Shown: positions 46,898 through 58,749, counted from the first letter of the stretch. The stretch is DNA of 64,000 bases from Zantedeschia hybrid cultivar (GCA_030544215.1 JARZZO010000002.1:63696150-63760149), one strand, 5' to 3'. Numbers and translations are program-made. Notes: generated from the sequence alone by a model not told the origin.

Positions 46898-47298
46898 CTA
46901 TGTAATCGGAGGCGTAAGGCGACCGTGGGGCGCCTTAGCCTCAAATGCCTAGGCGATGGCCTAGGCATTTGAGGTGATATTTTATTAAAAATAAAAAAAT
47001 TACAGATATATATATTACTAAATTAGTGAAGAGGGGGACTATACAAATGGAGAGGGGGAGTACTAGGGGTGAGAGAGACAAAGAGATCAGAAGGAAGAGA
47101 AGAGAAGAGGAAACAAGGAATAAAAGGGGAAAGAGAGAGAGAGAGAGATGGCGAAGGAGAGTGTAGAGGGGGTTGTAAGAGAGAAACACTTGCCATAGCT
47201 GAGGCGATCGTAGAGATTGCAGAGTCATAGGTGACCGCAAAGACCGTAGAGATAGGTGTGTTGATAAGGAGATCACAGAGACTGCACGTGCGCGCACG

Positions 47299-47332
<34 letters not shown>

Positions 47333-47615
47333 CATACCTTTGCCATTAGTAGCCATCATTGTCCTCATCGAACGCAGTCGTCGGCATCGTCCTCATAGGA
47401 TGCTAGTCGTCATCATTGCCATAGTGATTCTTGCCAGACGAGGTTGTCTTCATCGTTGTCGCTATGCTCGTCGGACATGGTTGCCGCCATCATCGTCATC
47501 GGACATGGTCACTGCCGTCATCCTCACTGGACAATCATGTTGTCGGGACGCTATGTATGCGCCTCACCTTGCCTCATTGCGTAAGTGACCACCTCAGTCA
47601 CCTTTAACTACATAG
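46898..47615. mobile_element. Non-autonomous DNA transposon in the LARD right LTR
   Basis: 718 bp absent from the left LTR. Ends are CTATGTAATCGGAGGCG and the inverse of CTATGTAGTTAAAGGTG. Flanks ATCATTGT and GTTGTTGT could be a decayed 8-bp duplication, which would suggest hAT. It contains a perfect 16-bp inverted repeat (46939-46974) and an (AG)15 run (47301-47330). No transposase. Confidence 0.72.
46939..46974. repeat. Perfect 16-bp inverted repeat
   Basis: CCTCAAATGCCTAGGC, loop GATG, then the exact reverse complement. It is subterminal in the 46898-47615 transposon. Confidence 0.92.
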
Positions 47616-49185
47616 GTTGTTGTACCAACAAAGCGACTCACCTTACGGAGATATCCACTCATTAGCGATCGTAGTAGCTAAACAGGCCGTCCCCTGACCG
47701 ACCTCTTGGCCTTCGCCTTTCTGCCCCGGTAGGTTTCCGGAAGCCTATTGGGTGAAACGAGAAAGTAGGCTAAGTCGGGTCTGCAGTCTACTCCATGTTC
47801 GCTACTACAGTGCCCATTTCCAGCCTACAAGTGCACTCAAGTAGGGTAAAGACCCTCTGCCTAAGTCGAGGTCTCAAATCTAGACTATAGAACCGTAAGA
47901 AAAAGAGGGATGCTCCATACCTCGACACCACACATCGTAAAAAGAGTCCTTGACCTAGGCATCTCCTTATCCCTAAGAAACAGATCGTGTGGGCTGGTTC
48001 CGCTAATGAAGTGATGTCCCTTCAACTCTTTATTAAGTAAATCGTCGTAGGAATCATTGTTCATCGACATCATAAGGGTTCATCATCATCATCATGGTAG
48101 CCTTTCTTGCCTTTAGTTCATTTCATAGGTCCTTCGTAGGAGTTCATTCCATAAATTCTTTGAGGGAGAGCACTAGAGTGTGCCTCCTAGTTCTTTTCTT
48201 TCCACCTTCTAGGGGTCGTCATCATCATCATCATGGGATTCTTCATATTTCATGCTAAAATAGTAATAATATAATCTCTAAATAACATATAGAGCTTGCG
48301 GCCCCAAACCTTTCATTTTCATAAAGTAATCTTTCATGATCTTTTAAGCCTTGAATGGACTCGGTCCATCAGATTCTTTTCATTTCAAGGAAAGGAAGTT
48401 TTCATGTGCTTTTCATATTCATCTTTAGTTTTAAACATAAAAATCAGGTTCTTCGCGTGGTGGTTCTCCAAGTTGGAGAACACTTTATCATATGGTTCAT
48501 ATGGGGCTCATGTGAATCTCTCATATTCTCTTCATTAAATAGCTATAATCAAACTCTAGCATGATTTCTAATAAACAACATGTGAATCATTGGGAAACGT
48601 ATTGAAATAAACATGGAACATGTCAAGAATCATCTTCTTTTCTTTAATTCTTCATAAAATGAATTAATTCCAAATTCTTTTTAATAAACTGACTTCATTG
48701 ATTTACATGCTTAAGTGTATGAAACGTAGCCAACATAATATATGCTGATATAGGGAGATAACACTTAAAGCAATCATGGACAGCATGCAACTATATCACT
48801 AGAACATGCTCTTTTATTAATTCTCCACTCCTTTCATAGGTTTTCCTAGAAAATAATCATGCATGATTTTCCCCTATTTTCCTATGCTTTTACACTTTCC
48901 CAAAACCATTTCAAATCCCAAAATAAAAGGAAGTAACACAGGGAATATCACCCTATCTTAGAATACAACAAACACTAGTGCAGAAGATCCCCAGGTCAGG
49001 TTGGAGATAACCCAGCTGCAACGATCGTCTTGATGAGGAAGACCAGCTGTGGCTTCTTCTTTCTTGCCTCCTGCAGTAGCTTTTCTCACTCTCTTTCTCT
49101 CTCTTCGTTTCAATGGCTCTCCCTCTCTCTTACTTCTCTCTCTCCTCTCCACTTTCTCCTTCTAACTCCCCCTCAAAATCTCTCT

Positions 49186-49190
<5 letters not shown>

Positions 49191-49250
<60 letters not shown>
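49191..49250. repeat. (TC)n microsatellite in the LARD right LTR
   Basis: Pure dinucleotide run of about 60 bp at the same LTR position as 40687-40732. Confidence 0.93.
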
Positions 49251-49253
<3 letters not shown>

Positions 49254-49650
49254 CTGGATAAGACCAGCAGCACCCACTGCCCCCCTCTTATATAGTGCGG
49301 TGAGGAGGTGGGAAGTTTCTTGAAAAAGGTGGTGGGAAGAGAAGATGGAGAGGCTGTGACGGTTTAGAGCTGTGGGCCTTCTAGAAGGCCCACTAACATG
49401 GCCAATATAGGCTCATTAGTGGCCCATTAAAGGCCCCACACAAAGCCCAATAATTCAAGCCCAACGCAGCCCATTAACAGCCTCATTTCACAGCCCAAAA
49501 ACCCATTAAAACAAGCCCCTAATCAGTTCACTAAGACCCATTAAAGTACTAAATCTCAGGTTCACTAAACTTAAGGAAAATTTTATATTTAAACCCTAGG
49601 ATGTCTCATATTTGTGTATATACCCCTATAGAATTTTTCAGGTCCCTACA

Positions 49651-50321
49651 TTTTAGCTGCCAGGCCAATGCCAAGCAAGGGCTTCGATTTTGAAGAAAAT
49701 CATTTTCGATTTTGAAGAAAATCATTCACTCTCCAAATCAAACCAAATTCATAAATCAAAAGACTCTTCTTAAAATTACACAAATTCTCCCATGGTCCTG
49801 TAAGGGAATGTCCAAAGGCATCTCACCTCTATTGTTTAATAGTTATACTCCAACATTAGATACACTATATCAATGAAGAGTTCTATCAACTGATGAAAGA
49901 ATGGAAATTTCAATCCCCATGTGATTAAGCAGCTTAACTGATTGTGGATTTTCTCAGAACTGGGTTTAATTTGGATCTGACAAGCAAAGCCATAGAATGG
50001 AAAGTACCTGTGCAGCTATGCTGTGCTGTGCTCTGTTTGCACTGAATTTCTGTTCATCCTGGATTAGAATAATACTAACCTTGCAATAATTCATAAATAA
50101 AAAATTGGTCTAATATCATTTTCCAAAAAACAAAATGTACCACGTACATGTAGCAAAAGTCAGAATCCAAACAGAAAAATTAAGATCAATAAAGGTTAAA
50201 GTTAAAATAGTACAAATTGCTAATACACAGCAGTGAGTTGCTACTGGAATAAACTAGACCACGTAGCTGAAGTTCAAATAACCAATTTTTAGTTCTTTGT
50301 GAACTAGAAATTTTACTCCAC
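49651..50321. other. MYG1 intron 2, proximal part
   Basis: AT-rich intron sequence between exon 2 and the LARD. GT donor at 50320-50321 (minus). No further exon is visible here. Confidence 0.7.
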
Positions 50322-50468
50322 CTTATAGATTAGCCCGGCACTGCTTAGTTTGGTGTTGAATCCATGCCCAAAAATCTCATTAAAGCCTTTCTGGTGGTGG
50401 TCATAACGATCTCGCGTGGGATCGTATACACCCCCAACATCAAGAACAGCATCAAGTGTGTCTAACAG
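50322..50468 (-). CDS. MYG1: MYG1 family exonuclease, exon 2 (DHH motif)
   Basis: This 147-bp exon encodes 49 residues, phase 0 at both ends. It begins LLDTLDAVLDVGGVYDPTRD and continues with RYDHHQKGFNEIFGHGFNTK, then LSSAGLIYK. The DHH triplet in RYDHHQKGF is the metal-binding signature of the DHH phosphoesterase superfamily and is invariant in MYG1 proteins. Acceptor TTTTTCAG above 50468; donor AAG/GTGGAG below 50322. The exon joins to exon 1 (ending RTRDPQ) and to exon 3 (starting HYG) without disturbing the frame. No stop or frameshift. Confidence 0.96.
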
Positions 50469-51599
50469 CTGAAAAACATTATGTTAGCAAGACCAATTCA
50501 CACAAGATATAACTTCTTTTCAAAGAAAAGAAAAGGTTAAATACAGTGGTCAAGTAAAGTAATGCAAAAGGTCAAGCCAACAAATAAGACCAAGCCACAA
50601 AATTTATTCTTTCCTCTTTAACTCATGTTCAACCTTAACTGGCCTTAAATTGCCAGGACAACGCTGATGACAGTGGTGGGCTTTGCTCTCATAAGGGGAT
50701 TTGTAGACTTTCATCGTTTGGAAAATTTTGTATTGCAAATGGAAAAGAAACTCTCCAGCCCCAACAACACACTACACTTTGGAACTAACAAGTGGATCAA
50801 TAGAGACTCTAGTTAGCACACTATTAATATAACAACAGAAGTAGCTCCAAGCGATTGTCATTGAAGCCAAATGCAGCTTTCATTTCTCTGCAAGACAACC
50901 TTATTATTATATGCGTTTTCACCATTTTTATCACCGCTTCTATGATGGAGAAACAGACATTAAGCAGGCAAGTTCCATGATTTCAAATAGCAAGGCAAAG
51001 ATGTGTACACCTTTAAGTTCGTTCCCCAACAGCCGAACAGCTGGTTGGCTGTGAATGTCCGATTTTGGAGAGTACATTGATAAATTTGTATAATTTTATA
51101 TAAAGTTTTATCTTTCAATGGATAGAATGGAATCCAGCGCAAAAACAATGTTCAGAGCTGTATACCATTGTATCCAGGTATTTCTTGCATATCTTGCATA
51201 TAGAACAGACCAGCCTCTTGCCTTCATAAGGAAACAGCATAACCTAAAAGCATGTCCAAAAAGTGCCTGCCCGATAATTCTCAGTTTCAATGGTAATCAA
51301 AGCATCAGATACAGTATAGACACTTGATCCACAAGAAAGCGGATGAACAAAAGAAAAAAAACTGCCATTTGTCGGACTCAACCATAATGAGCATCAATTC
51401 CATATCAAACAGTTAACTCCTGTTCTTGCCAACGAGTCCAAAGCTAAGCATCAATTTCATCACAATTTGGTGAAATCGGAAAATAAAAGAAAAAGCAAAG
51501 ATCGTTCAGCAGCATCAATTTGTCCAAAAGCAAAAGAGGAGCACAATATACAAATGGCCAATGGTGGAGCACGCTCCGGGGTAAACTTGGGACGTATAC
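50469..51599. other. MYG1 intron 1
   Basis: 1131 bp, GT (51598-51599) to AG (50469-50470) on the minus strand. AT-rich; no coding or repeat structure recognised. Confidence 0.85.
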
Positions 51600-51794
51600 C
51601 TGTGGGTCCCTGGTGCGAACGATCTCGGCATCGGCGAACTTGCGCGTGAGGCGGATCATGAAGCAGGCGAGGGCCTCGTCGCAGTGGAAGCTGCCGTTGT
51701 GGGTACCCACCCTCTTGGGGGCAGGGGCCGGGGAGCCCGTCGAGAAGGCCGACGCGTTAGGGGAGTAGCTCTGGGGTGAGGAACCGGCGGCCAT
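51600..51794 (-). CDS. MYG1: MYG1 family exonuclease, exon 1
   Basis: 65 residues from the methionine at 51794 (MAAGSSPQSY...) to RTRDPQ at the GT donor. The core block KRVGTHNGSFHCDEALACF is a MYG1 signature; the histidines and aspartates around HNGSFHCDEA contribute to the metal site. I chose this methionine because the frame open further upstream to 51974 enters a transposon from 51939, so the first dozen residues of the longer version would be transposon-derived. The intervening 48 codons (51795-51938) are GC-rich and could be 5' UTR or a transit peptide; plant MYG1 proteins often have an N-terminal extension. Only 147 residues of the protein are in the window (about 370 expected). Confidence 0.9.
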
Positions 51795-51938
51795 GGAGGA
51801 ACGAGAAAGACGGAGAGCGTCAGAGGTGGCGAGACTCGAGAGTGGAGGCGAGGCACGGGTCTGGAGCAGGGGGGGAAGCTTCTGCCACCGGCCGCCGAGC
51901 CCGAGCAAGCCCGCGCCAGCAGGCTCCTGCACCAGAAT
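51795..51938 (-). promoter_or_regulatory. MYG1 5' leader or N-terminal extension
   Basis: GC-rich and open in frame with exon 1. It ends exactly at a transposon boundary. It could be a 5' UTR or code for a targeting peptide rich in R, L, P and S (LPPLLQTRASPPLSSLATSD). The promoter would have to lie in or beyond the MITE. Confidence 0.5.
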
Positions 51939-52518
51939 TAGGGGTGCAAACGAGCCGAGTTTTACCCCCTTCAAACTTTAGTTCAGCTAATTTTAATTCA
52001 ACTAATTTTAATTGAGTTCGAATTTGATTTGAGTATGTTCAAATTTGACTCATTTAAATATTAAACGAGTTCGGACCAGACATGCGAGCATGAATTTAGG
52101 ATCTATTTAGTTTAAATTTTTTAAATTTAAATGTATAAATACAGAGTAAACAATGGTGAGTAGCAAATTGTTTGCATCCTAGTTATTTGGTAGATAATTT
52201 TATAATATTTTAAATATCTTATTAATTAAGTTTAATTATAAATATAAAAATTAATTAAATATTTAAATAGATCTTAATGAGTGTTTAAACAAGTTCTTAA
52301 CGAGTATTAGAATGAACTCTTAACGAAGTTCTTAAATGAGCTTGTTCACGAGGATAATTGAGTCCATTCACTTGTGTTCAAGTTAAAGCTCATTTAAGAA
52401 ATCAAGCTCAATATTTTGTTCAAACTTATTTAGTTAGCTTAATGAACAAGTCAAATCGAGTTCTTATCAAATAGTCTTACGAGCTGTTCATCGAGTGTAT
52501 TAGTTCATTTGCAACCTT
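51939..52518. mobile_element. MITE-like element upstream of MYG1
   Basis: 580 bp with imperfect inverted ends TAGGGGTGCAAACGAGCCGA and TAAGGTTGCAAATGAACTAA (14 of 20 identical). Ends of the GGGGTGCAAACGAGC type are common in plant MITEs. AT-rich, no coding capacity, and no clear target duplication. Confidence 0.65.
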
Positions 52519-52528
52519 ATTAGCCGCT

Positions 52529-53077
52529 TGAGTGGTACGCTTTTACAAAAATGCCTAGTTTTATTTTCATCCTATTTTGTACAAAAAGTTCAAATTTTTT
52601 CATTAAAATAATCACATTTTAGTAAAAATTTAAATTTTTATACATTATTAAAAAAGTATTTACAAGAATAGTCATTTGGACCTAGCCACCATTTTTTTGT
52701 AAAAATCAGCATTGGCATTGTCGACTTAAAGTCGATGTTAACAAGATAAGATGCGGAGAGGAAGGAGTGGTACTATAGGCTAGAAGTGCAATGCATATTA
52801 TGCTTAAAGTAGGCATTGGTAATACCGACTTAAAGTTAGAACTGTCAGCATGGACCTTCAATCAAAATTACTAATTTCGACCTTAAGACTGCGTCTCATG
52901 TGCCGGCAACTGACGTGTCATCAAACAAACCAATGTGGCATGTCCGGTGATTGTTCTTGCAAATAATTTTTTGACTAAAAATTAAAATTTTAATTAAATT
53001 ATGATTATTTAATAAAAATCCAATTTTCAAACCTTAAAACTTTCATAAAAAATATGGCATTTTTATAAAAGATACTC
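52529..53077. mobile_element. Inverted-repeat element, possible MITE
   Basis: Ends GAGTGGTACGCTTTTACAAA and the inverse of GAGTATCTTTTATAAAAATG share CTTTTA(C/T)AAAAATGCC. The inner part repeats GCATTGG...CGACTTAAAGT twice (about 52711 and 52812). No protein. Confidence 0.5.
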
Positions 53078-53859
53078 TTCTTAAATTTTTTATTTGCCGA
53101 ATTGATGATATTATTTTTATATTATTTCCAATAGCATCACTCATGAAAAACTTGCAAAAGTGTTCCAGAACTTCCGTTAAAGATGTAGAGAATATTCTAT
53201 CACCACCCGTTCAAATTTAATATTTAGATAAAAGTTAAGATATTTTTTCGTCTAAAGGAATTCTTTTGATTGGACAGAGAAAGATAAGAGAGATAGATGG
53301 AATGAAAGAAAGAAAGTTGAGAAAAGAAATAAACTTTGGCTAACAGTTGACTAAGATTAATTAAGAGATTTAAGGGAATGCTAACAGACAGTGACGGCAT
53401 ACACGCTTTGCTAGTACTATGTGTGATGCAGTGAGATTACTAATACAAAATTTAAATTGCTAATGTTACAAATAAAATTTTAAGAGAATATGTCTGAAGA
53501 GAAATCCCAAAAACTATCTGTCCACCTTCTTATCTCTGCATTTCAAGCAATTTATAATTTTCTGTTTTTTTAAGAAAACAAAAATACGAAAATTATGAGA
53601 CTATTTTAATTTTGCATAAAATATAATAAAAACATTGTAAAGCATCACATGTTTATGGAACATAAAAATGCTGCAGAATATCCGGAGGAACGAAGAGAAG
53701 CATTCTCCATGGGCAAATTGTGAACGCTTTCATCATGCTTCTTGTGTCTTACTAACTCTTAAGCTTCCAGATTTCAACAAATTAGCTTTGCTTAAATCCA
53801 ACTCCTTTGGAAGCGATTACATCTTTTATTGTCATGAAATTAGTAATTAAGTCTAGAGT
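53078..53859. other. AT-rich DNA, nothing recognised
   Basis: No gene, RNA or clear repeat seen. Confidence 0.5.
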
Positions 53860-54075
53860 AACATTTACTGCACTAATGAATAGTAAAAAATACTTTAGTT
53901 GGGCCGAGCCTAATAATGATTTTTTATTTTTCAATTATTTTAGATCGTCCGATCGAAAATTAGCATGCACATATGTGCAGAACATCTCGAAGCCCACTTC
54001 AATATATATATATTTTAAACCTACTGCACTGACGCTCAGTGCAACACTGAGGTCAGTGCAGCAAGAACTACTCTT
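53860..54075. mobile_element. Short repeat ending in a strong hairpin
   Basis: It shares blocks with 58890-59075 (TTTTTTATTTTTCA, a CATGCA-type middle, TTTAAA, and the end TGCAGCAAG). The end contains a hairpin at 54024-54062: CTGCACTGACGCTCAGTG, three bases, then CACTGAG and GTCAGTGCAG, pairing over 17 bp with one bulge. Probably two members of one non-coding transposon family. Confidence 0.5.
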
Positions 54076-56393
54076 AAGTCTAAAGGGTCTTTTGGATCCT
54101 ATATTTCGTCAATCAAAATTTTGTGGCCTCTCTTCATGCTCGGTCCTAGCAAAATATCTATCTTCTTTCAACACTATGATAACTTCAAATGGTGGGAAGA
54201 TAAGGATGTGACTTAGTAGATACCATAATTCCATGAGTGTGGCTATCCCAATCCATTCGCTTACGTTCACAATGCTTGGTAAATAAACACAAGTAAGCGA
54301 TCTAGTTGGCATTCTCTTTTGATGGCTCTCATCTTCAAATGACGTAAGCCGCCTACAAGCTTATTTAGCCAAAGGGTAGGAATATAGATAAGCGCACATA
54401 TCATAATTGGAAGGTCATAAAGAAGGAAAAGTGTTTAAAAGAAGAGTAAGACTTGCTAAACCGATAGCCGGTCTTACACCGATTGCTAGTATTATACTCT
54501 AGATCTTAAATCATTAATTTATTAATGGGTCAAGATTAATTAAGTCCAATTAAATTTAAATAAGTCTAATTAAATCAATTAATAAGTCAAAATGATTTAA
54601 ATATGTTTAACATTTATTTAATAATATAATAATAGATTTAAAATGGGTAAGTCATTAGTTAAGTTAAAATAAGTCTAATAAATCCATTAATGTCTCGATT
54701 AGGAAACTAATTAATTTCTAATACTTAGTCAAATTAACTCTATAAATTGTATGATAGCATCATATTGGAAATACAATAACTTCGTGTACACAACTTCAAA
54801 ATTCGCATAGTAGATATGATTGGAAACATGATACAAAAGAGTATAACTTTGTCTAAAGGACTTTTAGTTAATTCAGTCATTAAATAGATCGAATTCGATG
54901 AGTTTTAGTTAAGAAAATCTACTACGTGCAAAAATATGAGTTCTTAATTGTAAACGGACTCACTTTACTTATTAACCAAGACTCCACCCGTTGGAGTCCG
55001 ATCCTATAACCAAGGAGAATTTAATTTGGATAGTATTAGAAAGGGAGAGAACTATAAATAAGGTCTTGATGTCGTGTATAACCACTCTTGTACGTAACCT
55101 CAATTTTAGGATAAGTAATGTTGTTCTTTTGAGAAGAATGAGAGTTATTTCGTAAATAATTCTCTTGAAACTTTGTTCTAAGGAGTAAATTATCTTCTTG
55201 GAAGCCTTGAAGATGTGGGAAGGTGCTTAGACAAGGGAGAAAATCACGGCTGGTTGCAAGAGAAGCTAGAATTTGTGATCGGCTCTTTGCGTTCTAAAAG
55301 TAAGATATAAAAACTCATTAAATGATACTTTGTCTTCAACACAAAAACTTCATTTTGATTTTCAAAAGTGGTCAAACATTATTTTTATAACAATATTCTA
55401 TTCATATATGATCTCAATTCTCACTTTGTTTCATCATCTTTTGATCAAATTCACGGAATATGCAAGTGCAAGAAATCTTATTTAAAAGACGTCGACCTTA
55501 GTGGATACTTATTAAAACGCGTCACCTCAACCGACGTGATCTAAAAACTTGTCCAAAATGCATCCACGGTCTCCGATATGATTCTTACTTAAGGATTAAG
55601 GGGACATAAGCTTATAGCCATAGTTATGAGTACCTTTAGCTACAGTTTTTAGAACTTGTGTATATTTTCAAGTTGAACTTAGATTGGCCATAACTCCTTT
55701 GTTCCTTAGCCAATTAACTTGAAATCTTGATCTCACTTTGATTTTAACTTGTTATATCGGTTGGTAAAATTTCATAATTTTTAGATTTTATTTGCCTATT
55801 ATTCTACTATTTATTCGATTAGCCTAATTTGACTAAACTTCTTTATATGTCAATTGATGTTCTATATTATTCGTTTGATGTTTAAATTACATGAAATTTT
55901 GTATACATGATTCTTTTGACCTCTTGGACATGTTGATCAAGTTTGATCAATTTCTAAATCTATTTGCTATTTTCGGTCTTACTTATTGAATTTTCAACTC
56001 TAAAAATTAGTTTTAATGGCCGAAAAATACACTTGTTATTCCAAAAAGTTTGGGAACCTATGACATAGTCTCCGATCCATAAATCTTCTAGAATCAGTTT
56101 TGTTTATATTTTTCACGTATATGACTATATCGACTATTTTGTATAAAAAGACATGTATTTTAACTTCTATGTATATGTAACATTTTGATAATTGAATTTG
56201 TAGATTTATGCTCATATCATGCTCATTATTATCTCATTATGTCAAATTTGTATGACCATGTTTAGATATTGATATCTTAAGAAGATGTAGGACCCGATTC
56301 CGATATAAGCATATGTATTGGATAGAACATTTGAACCTGAGGGCAATGGGTGGAATTATGATTTTCGGCTGATTAAATTAGGAGAGAGCGATA
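54076..56393. other. AT-rich DNA, possibly LTR-derived
   Basis: No protein. A TATAAATA at 55053-55060, in a setting like that of plant LTRs (GAGAGAACTATAAATAAGG), is the only promoter-like signal. Ends could not be set. Confidence 0.35.
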
Positions 56394-58749
56394 TGTAACG
56401 CCTTGACAGCTTGGAGTTGGGTGAGACTTAGACTCTCAAGTTATGTACAAAGACCATGACTTTTGTATTATTGTCTAGATATTTTGGTATACGTGTAGGG
56501 CTCCTTATGATGTGGTTTGGGTGCATGTCTGTTAACAATTTGATACGATACATTTGATATAATTTGATTGACACAAAATATGAAATTCATGCTCTATTAT
56601 GTCTCATTGAACTCAGCATATTCTTAAATTTTCATATGCACATTGTTTAGCTAATTCCTTTGAATTTGTTCTATGATTAAGATCTATATTCGCTTATATG
56701 TTATAATTTGATCAGATTTGTTAGACTATTGTACTATGCCATTCGCTATGTAATATGTGATAAACTCAGTTTAATATGAGATATGCTTAATTTGACATGT
56801 GATATGTTTGTTACATGACTAGTAAATTTAATAAGTCATATGTGAATTCGATTTGTCCATCATGTTAAGCAAGCTATATTTTATTCGATTTAACCATGTT
56901 ATTAGGAAACACATTTGATCTTATAAACTTACATGTGATCATATTTTTGTATTATGTTTTTATTTGAAATATATTTATAACTGTGAATAATAATTAATTA
57001 GTTACTATCACTTTTCAACTATTATATTGTTTAGCATTTGGTAGTGTGAGTACTCAAATTAAGTGTGTGATTATCATGAAAAGTTATGTTGATTATGTGA
57101 CAAATAAACCTATTAAAAACTAAGTGAATGTGATCGCCAGAAACTTTTAACTAAAAAGTTTCAAAAGAAAAAAAAGTTTGATCGCCTGCCTGTTTTGGAT
57201 GTGGGAGATGTTCGAGTCCTTGATTCCCCTCCTTTAGCCGGTTGAAGAAAGAGAGCCCTTTCTATCTTTGTTCTTGCTTTGGCTGCTTATTGAGTTTTAA
57301 AGATCATCTAGATTCCTTGTTGTTCGATGTTGATTCCCTCCTCTTGTTCTCCTTTTGTACCTTGCAAGAAAGAGAAAAGAAAGAAAGAAGAAACAATGAG
57401 AACTCAGATAGATGTAGTATCTATTCTAGTATGAATTTTAATCATGCAACTAGACAGATGAACTCACTTGTTGATGGTCTTTAAAACCCCTTAGAATATG
57501 GATTGGAAAAGAATGCTAGTGAGTGTGTGTTGCATGGAGTGATGTGATGAATGAGATTTTGAACTAATATTATAATGAAATCAATATAATGAAAATAGGA
57601 GAACTAAGTTGAATGGCCCCTGGAAAGCCTTGGTCTTGAAAGGATCTTGAAAGGACGAAGAATAGACGAAAAACTCCTGAAAGCAGCACTTTGATCCTTC
57701 AGCGTCTGGACGTCGTCTTCTTCTTGGATCACTCAGAATTATTGCTTATCTTTCAAGAATTACCACTCTCAATCATTATCACTAACTTTTCAATGACCAA
57801 GGGGTTGGTTATTTGTAGGCTTTACATCCGCGGTTATTAATAGATTAACATGAAGAATTTTTGAAGTTTATCGAGCTAACAAACATATTAACACAGATTA
57901 ATTCATCATTATCTGTAATTATCTAAAATACGTCGCCTATGGGAGACGTCTTTTAGACTAATTAAGATAAGGATAAACATCCGGAAAAAGAGACAGAAAC
58001 ATCTTAGGAGACCTAAATGGCATCGTGCCATTAAAATTCAAATTTAAATATCAAAATATGAATAAACTCTAAATGGCGTCTGCACATGTCGACGTCTTTC
58101 AGAATTTTTCATATTTTAATTAAAATTTGAGTTAAAATCAATTTAATTAATTAACTTAAATCATGTTTGTCTGACCCGATACTATTTAGATAATTAATTT
58201 AAAAAGATTAATAAAAATTAACTAATGATTAAATATCAGACCATTCTGAGACATTATTATATGATATGAAATTTATTTAAAATGATGTCAAAATTAGCGT
58301 GTCTACAGGTAGGTCTCATTTCCTCCTGAATGGTTGTGCTTATGAATCTTATTAATATTTTCAAAGTCTCATGAGGAGGAGTTAGACTCTTGTTTGGTGT
58401 AATCTTTGGATTCGAAGACTTTCACTGTCATCTAGGTAGATTTATTTATTTGTTTAAGTAGATTGATGTAGTAAGGATAGAGAGAGAGATATGTACTTTT
58501 CCTTTTCTTTAGTAAGTTGAGTGATTTTTTTTATATAGATATTTGGTATACTTTGAGATCTTGGTCTTGTTGTTATACATTGTGGAATTATAGTATTGAC
58601 ATTGAAAATTGTCTTAGATTATCTTGATAGTAAATGACATATTTATTGCTTTAGTTATTTGTTTCTCATCATATGTTATTTGGATCCGTAGTTGCGTAAG
58701 TTGAATTCGAAGTAAGTCTATATGATTGAACTGAATCAAGGGCGTAACA
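56394..58749. mobile_element. Candidate solo LTR
   Basis: Ends TGTAACGCC and GGCGTAACA are inverted repeats at 8 of 9 bases and carry TG/CA; TGTAAC...GTTACA ends are typical of some Ty3/gypsy LTRs. 2356 bp. No target duplication (CGATA against GCTAG) and no second copy in the window, so it remains tentative. Confidence 0.35.

Larger units (their letters stand above)
38144..49650 (-). mobile_element. LARD-like non-autonomous LTR retrotransposon
   Basis: Two long related terminal repeats (38144-41104 and 45980-49650) share ends TGTAACGGTC and CAGGTCC(C/T)TAC(A/G) in the same direction. Read on the minus strand, the right LTR is followed by a primer site (TGGTATCAAAGTAGG), and the left LTR is preceded by a polypurine tract (GAGGGGAGGA). 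The internal region (41105-45979), after removal of a nested solo LTR, is about 3.3 kb and contains no gag or pol trace. Big LTRs, intact priming sites and a non-coding interior define large retrotransposon derivatives, which depend on proteins of other elements. Flanks TTTCG and TTTTA match at only 3 of 5 bases. Confidence 0.88.
45980..49650 (-). repeat. LARD 5' LTR (right copy)
   Basis: 3671 bp. On the minus strand it starts TGTAGGGACC and ends CCGTTACA. It is longer than its partner because of two insertions (46479-46757 and 46898-47615) and a longer microsatellite. A TATA box (TATATAAG) lies on the minus strand at 49287-49294. Confidence 0.88.

Noticed and set aside
49030..49323. Serine/leucine-repeat open frames
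   Set aside because: Translation of the (TC)n microsatellite.
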